A DNA stretch of 64,000 nt, from assembly GCF_028128765.1 (NCBI RefSeq), contig NZ_LBJG01000024.1:372001-436000 (forward strand), given 5' to 3'. The stretch's first letter is position 1; each line of letters begins with the position of its first letter. This document shows, in pieces, positions 41,601-49,407 of the stretch. Under the pieces are notes generated by a model that was not told the DNA's origin, ran no database searches, and saw nothing but the letters and a program-made list of their open reading frames with translations. A program made the position numbers and the translations under genes. This DNA comes from Bradyrhizobium sp. CCBAU 51627. Lineage in GTDB: Bacteria; Pseudomonadota; Alphaproteobacteria; Rhizobiales; Xanthobacteraceae.

Positions 41601-43136
41601 ATGTCTACCAAGATCGCCTTTGGTCCGTTCGTCCTCGACGTGGATCGCGGAACGCTTGTCCGTGAAGGCCGTCCAATTGCCCTGAGCAGCAAGGGCCTGC
41701 AGCTGTTGCTAACGCTTCTTCGGGCCCCCGGCCAGGTGATATCCAAAGCCGATCTGATGCGGGCCGCCTGGTCAGATGCTGCGGTCGAGGAAAGCAATCT
41801 CTCAGTTCAGATTGCAGCGCTTAGGAAACAACTGGGTCCGTCGCCTGATGGAGGGGACTGGATCGCAACGATCCCGCGTGTCGGATATCGGTTCATCGGT
41901 AGCATTGCTGCACAAGCTGGCGCCGACGGAGGCAATGCGCCGAAGACCGAGCAGGAGCACCGCCCATCAATCGTGGCATTGCCATTTATCAATCTGGGTG
42001 GCGACAAAGAACAGGAGTATCTCGCGGACGGCATTACCGAAGATATCATCACTGCCTTGACGCGCTTTCGGTGGTTCTTCGTGATCGCGCGCAATTCCAG
42101 CTTTGCCTACAAAGAGAGATCGGTCGACACAAAGCAGGTCGCACGTGAGCTTGGCGTCCGATACGTACTCGAAGGAAGCATCCGCAAGTCAGGCCCGCGC
42201 GTGCGGATTTCCGCGCAGTTGGTCGATGCCACGACGGGCAGTCATATCTGGGCGGAACGATACGACCTCGAATTGACAGAGCTTTTCGCCATTCAGGATG
42301 AGATTGCAGAGCGTGTCGCGGGCGCGATCGAACCGGAGCTGCTCAAGACCGAAGGAGTCCAGGCCGCGGCTCGTCACACCGGCAATATGACGGCTTGGCA
42401 TCTGGTGCGTCGCGGCACCTGGCATTTCCATCAGGTCACCCGCGAGAACCATCTCAGAGCACGGGAACTGTTTCGCGAGGCCTGCAGGCTCGATCCCGAG
42501 CTGCCGGAGGCGCATATCTGGCTCGCCCGCGTCAGTGGCGGCGTCGTTCCTTATGGTTGGGCGGAAAATCCTGGCCTTGAGCTGCAGGAGGGGTTGCAGG
42601 CCGCGCTCAAGGCTATCTATCTCGATGAGCGCAATCCCTACTCGCACTACGCCTTCGCAATCGTCAGCATCTTCTCAGGACAACTCGAGCAAGCGATCCG
42701 AGCAGCTCGCAAGGCCATCGAAATCAGTCCGAGCTTTGCGCTCGGGCATCTCGGTTTGGGAATGGCCCTCCTTTTCAATGGACGCGCGTCAGAGGCGATC
42801 TCTCCCCTTGAACACGGGTTGCGACTTAGCCCTTACGATCCGCAAAACTTCGTATGGTTCAATATGCTTGCTTTGGCCCGTCTTTTTGCCGGAAGGCCAG
42901 AAGCGGCGCTTGAAGCTGCAATCCGAGCTCTTCAGGTTCGACCGGACTGGTGGACCACCTTGGAGATTCTCGTTTGTTGTTATGCTGAGCTGGATAGATG
43001 GGACGAAGCACGCGACTGCGCCAGCAATATGAGGAAAGTCGACAAGCAACCGGGAGATGTCCTGGCCGTTCTAAGGGCGAAGAATCCGAACTGGACAGGG
43101 CAAATGAGCGATATTCTGCGAAAAGCTAACGAGTAG
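41601..43136 (+). CDS. Winged-helix / TolB-like / TPR regulator
   Basis: The 511-residue protein has an OmpR/CadC-type winged helix at residues 1-100 (FGPFVLDVDRGTLVREG to GYRFIGS). A TolB-like N-terminal domain follows, beginning PSIVALPFINLGGDKEQEYL (about 123-235). The rest is TPR-type helical repeats (about 240-500) that carry the EAHIWLAR, LDERNPYSHYAF and LGMALLFNGRASEA motifs. No membrane helix is present, so it is a cytosolic one-component regulator whose input is probably a protein or nucleotide. It is divergent from the cupin and next to three decamer repeats. Confidence 0.85.
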   Translation: MSTKIAFGPFVLDVDRGTLVREGRPIALSSKGLQLLLTLLRAPGQVISKADLMRAAWSDAAVEESNLSVQIAALRKQLGPSPDGGDWIATIPRVGYRFIGSIAAQAGADGGNAPKTEQEHRPSIVALPFINLGGDKEQEYLADGITEDIITALTRFRWFFVIARNSSFAYKERSVDTKQVARELGVRYVLEGSIRKSGPRVRISAQLVDATTGSHIWAERYDLELTELFAIQDEIAERVAGAIEPELLKTEGVQAAARHTGNMTAWHLVRRGTWHFHQVTRENHLRARELFREACRLDPELPEAHIWLARVSGGVVPYGWAENPGLELQEGLQAALKAIYLDERNPYSHYAFAIVSIFSGQLEQAIRAARKAIEISPSFALGHLGLGMALLFNGRASEAISPLEHGLRLSPYDPQNFVWFNMLALARLFAGRPEAALEAAIRALQVRPDWWTTLEILVCCYAELDRWDEARDCASNMRKVDKQPGDVLAVLRAKNPNWTGQMSDILRKANE

Positions 43137-43302
43137 CCGCGGCGTGCAGCTGTTGGTCCAGGGCTGCGGGCCAGATTATAAAGTCCGCCCGACTCCCAGG
43201 CCTCCCCAACCCAGCGTCATGTCCGATTCAATCGCCGTTGCTCGGCACGGCCTCATGTGCGACGCTCTGTAGCGTTACTAGAACCTCAACAGGTAAGCCG
43301 CC

Positions 43303-43695
43303 ATGGACGATCGTTTGCGCGGCCTGGGCGATCTCGAGCACGAGGTCATGCAACTGGTATGGGCCCATGGGCCGGTGACCGCCGAAATCGTGCGCGAGCG
43401 GCTGTCGCGGCATCTGAAGGAATCGACGGTGCGCACGGTGCTGCGCCGGCTGGAAGAAAAGGGCTATGCTCGCCACACCGTGGACGGGCGTACCTACGTC
43501 TACCATGCCACTGAGGCGCGCGCCCGCGTTGCCGCCAAGGCGGTGCAGCGCATCGTCGACTGGTTCTGCAACGGCTCGATGGAGGAGGTCCTCGTCGGTA
43601 TGGTGGACACTGCGATGCTCGACCAGCAGCAATTGCGCACGCTGGCCGACCAGGTGGCCAAGGCGAAAAAGGCGAGGGGAGTGAACAAGGGATGA
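43303..43695 (+). CDS. BlaI/MecI-type repressor
   Basis: The 130-residue protein has a winged helix at residues 8-80 with GDLEHEVMQLVWAHGPVTAE and the recognition part ESTVRTVLRRLEEKGYARH, then a C-terminal dimerisation helix pair. BlaI/MecI proteins repress until cleaved through a partner BlaR/MecR-type M56 membrane protease. That partner gene overlaps the end of this one (ATGA) but is badly damaged, so the repressor may be locked on or serve another signal. Confidence 0.88.
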   Translation: MDDRLRGLGDLEHEVMQLVWAHGPVTAEIVRERLSRHLKESTVRTVLRRLEEKGYARHTVDGRTYVYHATEARARVAAKAVQRIVDWFCNGSMEEVLVGMVDTAMLDQQQLRTLADQVAKAKKARGVNKG

Positions 43696-44050
43696 TCGTC
43701 CTCTGGCTGAGGCGGCGTTACGCTCCTTCGCGCTGGGAGGCGTCGTCTGGATCGGTCTCAGCCTGTTTGTTTCGCGTGCGCAATCCGCACGTCATATGAC
43801 GGCGTGGATCGTCGCGCTGCTGGCATCGCTGGCGATGCCGTCGTGATGCATTGGCCGACGCCCACCATCGACCGGCGGCCCTTGTCCGTGCCGGGGCCGG
43901 ACGAGTCCTGGCCGGCCGACATTTCGATGCTGGAGCGGCTACAACCGTCCTTGCCGATCGCGCTGATGTGCGTGTCAGCTGCGACGCCAGCCGACGCAAA
44001 CGGAGCTCGACTTTCTCGCCAGCCTGAAAACCGGGTGGCGGCTGCTCTAT
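43692..44050 (+). pseudogene. Remnant of an M56 (BlaR1-type) membrane peptidase
   Basis: Starting at the ATG that overlaps the BlaI stop, the pieces AEAALRSFALGGVVWIGLSLF, RVRNPHV, MTAWIVALLASLAMP, VVMHWPTPTIDR and ADVRVS are recognisable as the N-terminal membrane region of an M56 peptidase, but they lie in different frames with several indels. The zinc-protease HExxH part is absent. The gap up to the rlpA-like gene (44051-44299) holds no gene, only two hairpins. Confidence 0.6.
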
Positions 44051-44161
44051 CGGCGTGAACTGATACCGCTCGTCAGGGGGTGACGCCGAAATCAGAGACG
44101 CGCGGGCCCGAGATGCGCCGATCGTCTGGTGTGTCGTATCCAGCTGATTTTTCGCTATTCT

Positions 44162-44202
44162 GTGTCGATTCAGGACACGTGAGTGTGATGGATTCATCAC
44201 AC
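44162..44202. promoter_or_regulatory. Two adjacent palindromes upstream of the RlpA-like gene
   Basis: GTGTC-gattcag-GACAC at 44162-44178 is followed by the perfect 20-base palindrome GTGTGATG-gatt-CATCACAC at 44183-44202. They lie about 100 bases before the gene start and could be operators or an RNA hairpin pair. The half-site spacing does not fit CRP. Confidence 0.4.
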
Positions 44203-44299
44203 CCGGCGCGAAACGAAGCTGGCCGCAAGGCCGCTTTTGTTCAGCCAAGGTTCTGCCCTCATTGACCACCGAAACTTGGGGTTGTTCGGAGGGCGTATC

Positions 44300-44824
44300 A
44301 TGTCTCGCTTCGCACGTGCCGAAAGTGCCCTGATGTCGCTGGCAACCTCAAGCCGGTTGCTGCTTGCCATCACCGGTGCCGCTTCGCTCGCCGCCTGCGC
44401 GCAATCACCGGTTGGCCGCCAGAGGGCCGATCTTGCCGCCACCAGCCGGCAGGCGGCAATCGAGCGGCCGCACCGCGTGGCGGCGCTCCATCCGCATCCC
44501 GTCAGCCGGTCGCGTGCCCCCGATGAGACCGCCGACGCCAGGCCGACGGCCTTGCACGGTGTGGCGAGTTTCTACTCGGACACCGAGACTGCGAGCGGGG
44601 AGAGGTTCGACAAGGACGAGATGACCGCGGCTCATCCGACGCTGCCATTCGGCACCAAGCTGCGCGTCACTGACGTGTCCTCCGGCCGCTTCGTGACCGT
44701 CAGGGTCAACGATCGCGGACCCTTCGTGCGCGGACGCGTGGTCGACGTCTCGCCGTCGGCGGCCGAGGCGCTCGGCATGCGCGACAAGGGTGTCGCCAAT
44801 GTCCGGCTCGACGTCGTGCAATAG
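44300..44824 (+). CDS. RlpA-like lipoprotein (double-psi beta-barrel)
   Basis: The 174-residue protein has a lipoprotein signal with ASLAAC at about residues 28-33, a linker, and a double-psi beta-barrel. The barrel contains GVASFYSD, AAHPTLPFGTKLRVTDV and VRVNDRGPFVRGRVVDVSPSAAEALGM, the full RlpA pattern including the catalytic-type His and Asp. RlpA enzymes act as septal or cell-wall lytic transglycosylases on denuded glycan. The SPOR domain seen in E. coli RlpA is absent. A shorter relative lies at 57.1 kb. Confidence 0.88.
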   Translation: MSRFARAESALMSLATSSRLLLAITGAASLAACAQSPVGRQRADLAATSRQAAIERPHRVAALHPHPVSRSRAPDETADARPTALHGVASFYSDTETASGERFDKDEMTAAHPTLPFGTKLRVTDVSSGRFVTVRVNDRGPFVRGRVVDVSPSAAEALGMRDKGVANVRLDVVQ

Positions 44825-44915
44825 AGCGATATCGGCGCCCTGCGCTTAACCGGCTGTTAGCGGCTCTCCCGCACTATGAGCGTCCGGCAATTCCGGACTT
44901 TGGGGGAGACGGCGG

Positions 44916-45071
44916 TTGAACACGATCCAGTATCTCGAAGATCAGGCTGCGCGCGCCGAGCGGCTTGCCAAACGGATCACGGATACGCCGACGATCGAAA
45001 AGCTCCTGACCTTCGCCGGCGACCGCCGCCGCGAGATCGAGGTCATTTCAGGCGGCCGGCGTCGCAACTAA
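44916..45071 (+). CDS. 51-residue conserved-looking small protein
   Basis: The frame starts at TTG seven bases after GGGGGAG, a strong ribosome-binding site. The product is highly charged and helical, with EDQAARAERLAKR at about residues 8-20 and DRRREIEV near the end. I do not recognise a named family. The size, codon use and ribosome-binding site suggest a real gene of the type often found in Bradyrhizobium. Confidence 0.55.
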   Translation: MNTIQYLEDQAARAERLAKRITDTPTIEKLLTFAGDRRREIEVISGGRRRN

Positions 45072-45174
45072 GCCCCGCGTTCCATGTCCTGATTGCATTC
45101 GCCCTCGCTGCGAGGCGCGGAACTTCTCTTTTTTCCGGGCGTCACACCCGCGATGCAAGAGGAGGAAGGACATT

Positions 45175-45261
45175 ATGGGTTTTTGACGAGGTGCTTTGCT
45201 TTGGCTGCTTGGCGTGCCGCTGCCGGTGATCCTGCTGTTGGCGTTGTTCTGGCACCACTGA
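45175..45261 (+). pseudogene. Possible disrupted tiny hydrophobic peptide
   Basis: GAGGAGGAAGG precedes an ATG, but the frame stops after three codons. Shifting frame gives a very hydrophobic end (LGVPLPVILLLALFWHH) that is typical of real small membrane peptides. A tandem CTTTG duplication near 45194-45203 breaks the frame. The site may be a recent mutation, or translation may start at another codon. Confidence 0.3.
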
Positions 45262-45272
45262 GCGCGTGACAC

Positions 45273-45301
45273 AAAAAGCGCCGCGGAGGCGGCGCTTTTT
45301 T
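45273..45301. terminator. Strong bidirectional terminator
   Basis: AAAAAGCGCCGC and GCGGCGCTTTTT form a perfect 12-bp stem with a GGAG loop and run into T residues on either strand. It lies between rightward small genes and the leftward gene that ends at 45341. Confidence 0.85.
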
Positions 45302-45340
45302 GTTGCCTGCGACTCGACCCGCCGCGACGGCGATGCGAGA

Positions 45341-45646
45341 TCAGCTGTGGCTCTCCACGAAATCGCTGAGGTAGTCGGGCAATGTCACGCCATCGATATC
45401 GCAGCGCGCCTGGATCTCGTCCGCGACATCGGTCGAAATGTCGTGCATCCAGTGTTCGAGCGTGTTGAACGAGATCACTTTGACCGGGTCGTTGAAACAG
45501 CCCGCAACCATTTCGCTGATTGCGGTGTCGAGATCGTTTCGTTCGATGCGGATTTCGGTTGCCTCGTCGAGGCGATCGATCACCACGAACATGGTCTGGT
45601 CGGCGCCATAGGGCACGACCGGGGATGGCACGCCAGCATCAAGCAT
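45341..45646 (-). CDS. Hypothetical acidic protein, 101 residues
   Basis: The 101-residue protein is acidic and lacks membrane segments or cysteine motifs. It contains MVAGCFNDPVKVISFNTLEHWMHDISTDVADEIQARCD and is of the kind of small conserved hypothetical seen in rhizobia. I do not recognise a family. It is followed by the perfect terminator at 45273-45301 and preceded by another hypothetical gene on the same strand. Confidence 0.5.
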   Translation of the reverse strand: MLDAGVPSPVVPYGADQTMFVVIDRLDEATEIRIERNDLDTAISEMVAGCFNDPVKVISFNTLEHWMHDISTDVADEIQARCDIDGVTLPDYLSDFVESHS

Positions 45647-45774
45647 GTGAGAAGCTCACGTCTTGGTATTAACTCTTGTCGTCCTGTTAACGGGAAAATT
45701 CGGAAGAAGGTTCCTGTCAAGTTGGCGAGCCCGAAGTCACAGCTTTGTGGTTCGGCAGTTGCGTGCAATCGCCA

Positions 45775-46050
45775 TCAGAGAAAGTCTCTCAGCCGCGACA
45801 GCTCGATGATGTGCTCCGGCGAGAGGATGTCCGTGACCAGTGGCGGTTGCGCCGCCGTGCGGATCTCGTAGAGATGCCTTGATGGCGCGGGTTTTTCCAT
45901 GAAAGCCGAGATGCAGGCGTCGAGCGTGCCTTCGCTGACCTGATAGGGTGCGCGGTCCGGCCGACGCTGATTTCCGAGCGACGGCCATTTCTGCAGCACT
46001 GCGGGCGCGCCGAAATCGACCTTTGAATCGGTAGCAGTTGCGTCGCCCAT
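45775..46050 (-). CDS. Hypothetical protein, 91 residues
   Basis: The 91-residue protein has no membrane helix and no motif I can assign. It begins with an acidic N-terminus, GDATATDSKVDFGA, and ends in a helical stretch (SPEHIIELSRLRDFL). AGGAA precedes the start on the minus strand. It is read leftwards, in the same direction as the large monooxygenase gene, with a hairpin between them, so it may be a separate unit. Confidence 0.5.
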   Translation of the reverse strand: MGDATATDSKVDFGAPAVLQKWPSLGNQRRPDRAPYQVSEGTLDACISAFMEKPAPSRHLYEIRTAAQPPLVTDILSPEHIIELSRLRDFL

Positions 46051-46080
46051 ATCGTTCCTGCCTCACGCAAACAGAACCCC

Positions 46081-46102
46081 GGCACGCAAAGGCCTGCGTG
46101 CC
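46081..46102. terminator. Hairpin downstream of the monooxygenase-esterase gene
   Basis: GGCACGCA and TGCGTGCC form an 8-bp perfect stem with the loop AAGGCC. On the minus strand a T-rich segment follows, so it may end transcription from the large leftward gene. Confidence 0.45.
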
Positions 46103-46183
46103 AGGGCCCATAGCCATCGCTGCATCTCAATGCCACGGCTCGCTAACGCAGCGGCCGGCAAGAGGTTCCCGGCCGATCGCCGG

Positions 46184-48871
46184 CTAACTCGCAGCCGCTG
46201 CGATCTTGTGTCCGGAGCTGGCAAGGCCTTGGCTGGTCTCGTCGCCGCGGCTGACCTCCGGCGGAATTCCTGCAAAACGCCGCAAGGCTCCGGCCATCTG
46301 AACCCGACCCTGGACCCCGGTGATCACCACGTCGACCATCGTGAAGGACGAATGGAAATGGCCGTGCGCCTTCAATTGCTCGACCGGGACGCCGGCGGCG
46401 GCCATCGCTTCGGCATAGGCGATGCCTTCGTCGCGCAACGGATCGAACTCGCAGGTGACCACGAAGGCCGGCGGCAGGCCGGCGACCTTGCCGCGCAGCG
46501 GCGAGACGCGCGGGTCGGTGCGGTCATCAGGCGAGCAGTAGAGGTCCCAGAACCAGTACATCAGCGACCGCGTCAGGAAGTAGCCGGTGGCGTTGTCGTT
46601 GTAGGACGGACGATCGAAGCTGCAGTCGGTGACCGGACAGACCAGCAGCTGGCCTGATATCTCGGGCCCGCCACGGTCGCGCGCGAGCTGGCAGGTCACG
46701 GCGGCGACGTTGCCGCCGGCGCTCCAGCCCGCGACCAGCACCGGGCCCTGGATGCCGCCGAGTTCGGCGAGATGCTCCGAGATCCAGCGCGTCGCTGCAT
46801 AACCGTCCTCCGCCGCCGCCGGGAAGCGATGCTCCGGCGCGTGGCGATAGCCGACGCTGACGAACATCATGCCGGTCCGCCGCACCATGTCGCGGCAGAA
46901 TGGCTCGTCCGACTGCTCGTCGCCGAGTACCCAGCCGCCGCCGTGGAAATAGACCACGACGGGATGCGGTCCCGGTGTGGCCGGCTTGTAGACGCGGTAC
47001 GGCAGCGGCCCGTTGGCGCCGGGCAGGGTGCCGTCCACGATGTCGCCGATCGGCCGCCCTGCCGGACGGGCCTTGTTGAACTCGTTGACGAAAGCGCGCG
47101 CGCCTGCCGCTCCCATCGACTCGATCGGCGGCAGGTTCAGCGAGGCCAGCAGGCTCAGCACCAGCCGTACGTCCGGCTGCAGCCGCACCACCTCGCCGTC
47201 ATTGCATTGCGTTGCGACGTCGGGGCCGCTCAGCCTGAAGCCGAGCATGCCGCGGCGGACCACCTCGTCGCAGATGCTGCGATAGGGGCCGACGCCGCCG
47301 GTATAGGGCATCAAGCCCTGCACCTTGCCGGGCACGTTGGCGCCCGTGTACCAGGTGTTGGCGAGCCGATGCAGCGTCAGCATCGAACAATCCGCCATGT
47401 GCCTGTTCCAGCCGGCCTGCGCCGTCTCGGTCGGCTCGATCGTGGTGAAACCGGCATCGCGCAGCGCTTTGAGGCGATCCACCACCCAGTCGACATGCTG
47501 CTCGATCGAGACCGCCATGTTCGACAGCACCGACGGGCTGCCGGGCCCGGTGATCATGAAGAAGTTCGGAAAGCCCTCGACCGTGAGGCCGAGATAGCTC
47601 TGCGGCCCCTGCGCCCAGACATCGCTGAGCGATTTGCCGCCGCGCCCGGTGATCGGATGCACGGCGCGGATCGCGCCGGTCATGGCGTCGAAGCCGGTCG
47701 CGAACACGATGACGTCGACATCAAAGTTGCGCTTGCCGGTGGTGATGCCGCTTGCCGTGATCGCCTTGATCGGCTCCTGGCGCAGATTGACCAGCGTGAC
47801 GTTGGGCCGGTTGTAGGTCGCGTAGTAGTTAGTTTCGAGGCAGGGGCGCTTGGCACCGAACGGATGGTCGTCCGGCATCAGCGCCGCCGCCGTCTCGGGA
47901 TCGTTGACGGCCGCGCGGATCTTTTCGCGGATCAGGTCCTGGACGATCCTGTTGCCGTCGAGGTCGACCGCCTGGTCGGCCCAGAGCTGCGACAGGATGT
48001 GGACGAGGTCGCCGGCTGCCCAGGCGCGTTCGAACCGCTCACGCCGCTCGGCATCGCTGAGCTGCCAGCTCACGGCGGTCTGCTGCGGATAGGGCACGCC
48101 AGCCATGGATTGGCGCGCCTGCGCGCGATAGGCGGCGCGGTCGCTCTGGAACAGCTCCCTGCGATCGGACGGCGAGGGGCCGTTGTGCGCTGGCAGGGCG
48201 AAATTCGGCGTGCGCTGGAACACGGTCAGATGCGCAGCCTGCTCGGCGATCAGCGGGATCGACTGGATGCCCGACGAGCCGGTCCCGATCACGGCGACGC
48301 GTTTGCCGGCGAGATCGACGCCATCATGCGGCCAGCGCCCGGTGAAATAGACCTCGCCCGCGAAGTCCTTGACGCCATCGATCTCCGGCGGCTTCGGCGC
48401 GGAGAGACAGCCGGTAGCCATGATGTAATGGCGGCAGGAGACCGGCGCACCATTGTCAGTGGTGAGCAGCCACCGTTGGGCTGTCTCGTTCCATTTGGCT
48501 TCGGTGACCTTGGTCTTGAAGCGGATGTCGCGGCGCAGATCGTAGCGGTCCGCGACGAAGCCGAGATAGCGCAGGATTTCCGGCTGGGTCGCGTATTTCT
48601 CCGACCAGGTCCAGGCCGTGTCGAGTTCCGGATCGAACGTATAGCTGTAGTCGATGGTCTGGATATCGCAGCGCGCGCCGGGATAGCGGTTCCAGTACCA
48701 GGTGCCGCCGACGTCGCCGGCTTCTTCGATCCCGACGGCCGAGAGGCCGGCCTTGCGCAGGCGATGGAGCAGATAGAGGCCGGCAAATCCGGCGCCGACC
48801 ACGGCGACGTCGACCTGCTGAGCGGTTCCGGGTTGATCGGAGACACGTGTGGCAACCATTGCGTCAGGCAT
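46184..48871 (-). CDS. Baeyer-Villiger-type monooxygenase fused to an HSL-family esterase
   Basis: A two-domain fusion of 895 residues. Residues 20-560 form a flavin monooxygenase: FAD site GAGFAG at 26-31, GGTWYWNRYPGARCD at 55-69, NADPH site GTGSSG at 196-201. The family fingerprint FxGxxxHxxxW is present as F170-G172-F176-W180, with Phe replacing the usual His. Residues 600-895 form an alpha/beta hydrolase of the hormone-sensitive-lipase type: HGGGW at 643-647, GWSAGG with Ser717, acid D810, and a His in GHFHSSF (probably 840). Such a fusion could turn a ketone into an ester and cut it in the same protein. The substrate is unknown. Confidence 0.9.
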   Translation of the reverse strand: MPDAMVATRVSDQPGTAQQVDVAVVGAGFAGLYLLHRLRKAGLSAVGIEEAGDVGGTWYWNRYPGARCDIQTIDYSYTFDPELDTAWTWSEKYATQPEILRYLGFVADRYDLRRDIRFKTKVTEAKWNETAQRWLLTTDNGAPVSCRHYIMATGCLSAPKPPEIDGVKDFAGEVYFTGRWPHDGVDLAGKRVAVIGTGSSGIQSIPLIAEQAAHLTVFQRTPNFALPAHNGPSPSDRRELFQSDRAAYRAQARQSMAGVPYPQQTAVSWQLSDAERRERFERAWAAGDLVHILSQLWADQAVDLDGNRIVQDLIREKIRAAVNDPETAAALMPDDHPFGAKRPCLETNYYATYNRPNVTLVNLRQEPIKAITASGITTGKRNFDVDVIVFATGFDAMTGAIRAVHPITGRGGKSLSDVWAQGPQSYLGLTVEGFPNFFMITGPGSPSVLSNMAVSIEQHVDWVVDRLKALRDAGFTTIEPTETAQAGWNRHMADCSMLTLHRLANTWYTGANVPGKVQGLMPYTGGVGPYRSICDEVVRRGMLGFRLSGPDVATQCNDGEVVRLQPDVRLVLSLLASLNLPPIESMGAAGARAFVNEFNKARPAGRPIGDIVDGTLPGANGPLPYRVYKPATPGPHPVVVYFHGGGWVLGDEQSDEPFCRDMVRRTGMMFVSVGYRHAPEHRFPAAAEDGYAATRWISEHLAELGGIQGPVLVAGWSAGGNVAAVTCQLARDRGGPEISGQLLVCPVTDCSFDRPSYNDNATGYFLTRSLMYWFWDLYCSPDDRTDPRVSPLRGKVAGLPPAFVVTCEFDPLRDEGIAYAEAMAAAGVPVEQLKAHGHFHSSFTMVDVVITGVQGRVQMAGALRRFAGIPPEVSRGDETSQGLASSGHKIAAAAS

Positions 48872-49100
48872 GGTATTCCTCCCGTATGTTTTGTTTTGCC
48901 GGCAGGCTATCGCCGCAGGTTCAGCTTGTCATTAGAGCATATGCAATCTTCGGTAGTCGTTTGCGGCGGCATCGTGGCCAGGTGAATCTTGGGGCGCTAC
49001 ACGCATGGCGACGCACAATGGCCGTGATTACCCGGGCTAATCATGTCCGATCCGTCTGTGTATGCTTGCGGCTACAAGCCACGCGTACCGGCCCGGCGTC

Positions 49101-49310
49101 ATGATAGAGTTGAGTGAGCGAACCAAAGCCAACATGGACGTCGTCCTGGAGGAGACGTGTCGCCAATTGCCGCATGGCGGCAACCACGACAGCCGCAGGT
49201 TCATTGCCGAGCGTCTGATCGAGGCCGCGAGGGCCGGCCACTCCACGCTCGGCGAGCTCGGCATCATCGCGCGGCGTGCACTGGCGGAGATCGTCGCCAA
49301 AGGCAGCTAG
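49101..49310 (+). CDS. Small helical protein, 69 residues, family unknown
   Basis: The 69-residue charged helical protein has no signal peptide and contains IELSERTKANMDVVLEETCR followed by HGGNHDSRRFIAERL. It is the type of short conserved hypothetical protein common in rhizobia. The start is the ATG giving the MIEL N-terminus; a start 13 codons earlier is possible, and neither has a strong ribosome-binding site. It precedes the carboxylesterase after about 100 bases. The 230 bases before it show nothing beyond a probable promoter region. Confidence 0.6.
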   Translation: MIELSERTKANMDVVLEETCRQLPHGGNHDSRRFIAERLIEAARAGHSTLGELGIIARRALAEIVAKGS

Positions 49311-49407
49311 TTCTCCACGCGGGGCGAGGTAAGAGGTCGCTTGCCTCGCTGCGCGTCGCGGTCGTAACCTGCAGGGGAACATTTTCGCGCATCGAGATCT
49401 CCCGAAG

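Noticed and set aside
44183..44202. Possible CRP site
   Set aside because: The TGTGA and TCACA halves are eight bases apart, not six, so the spacing is wrong for CRP.
46772..48985. A 737-codon plus-strand frame across the monooxygenase gene
   Set aside because: It is the antisense of a protein with clear nucleotide-binding and catalytic motifs, shows no motifs itself and has no ribosome-binding site.
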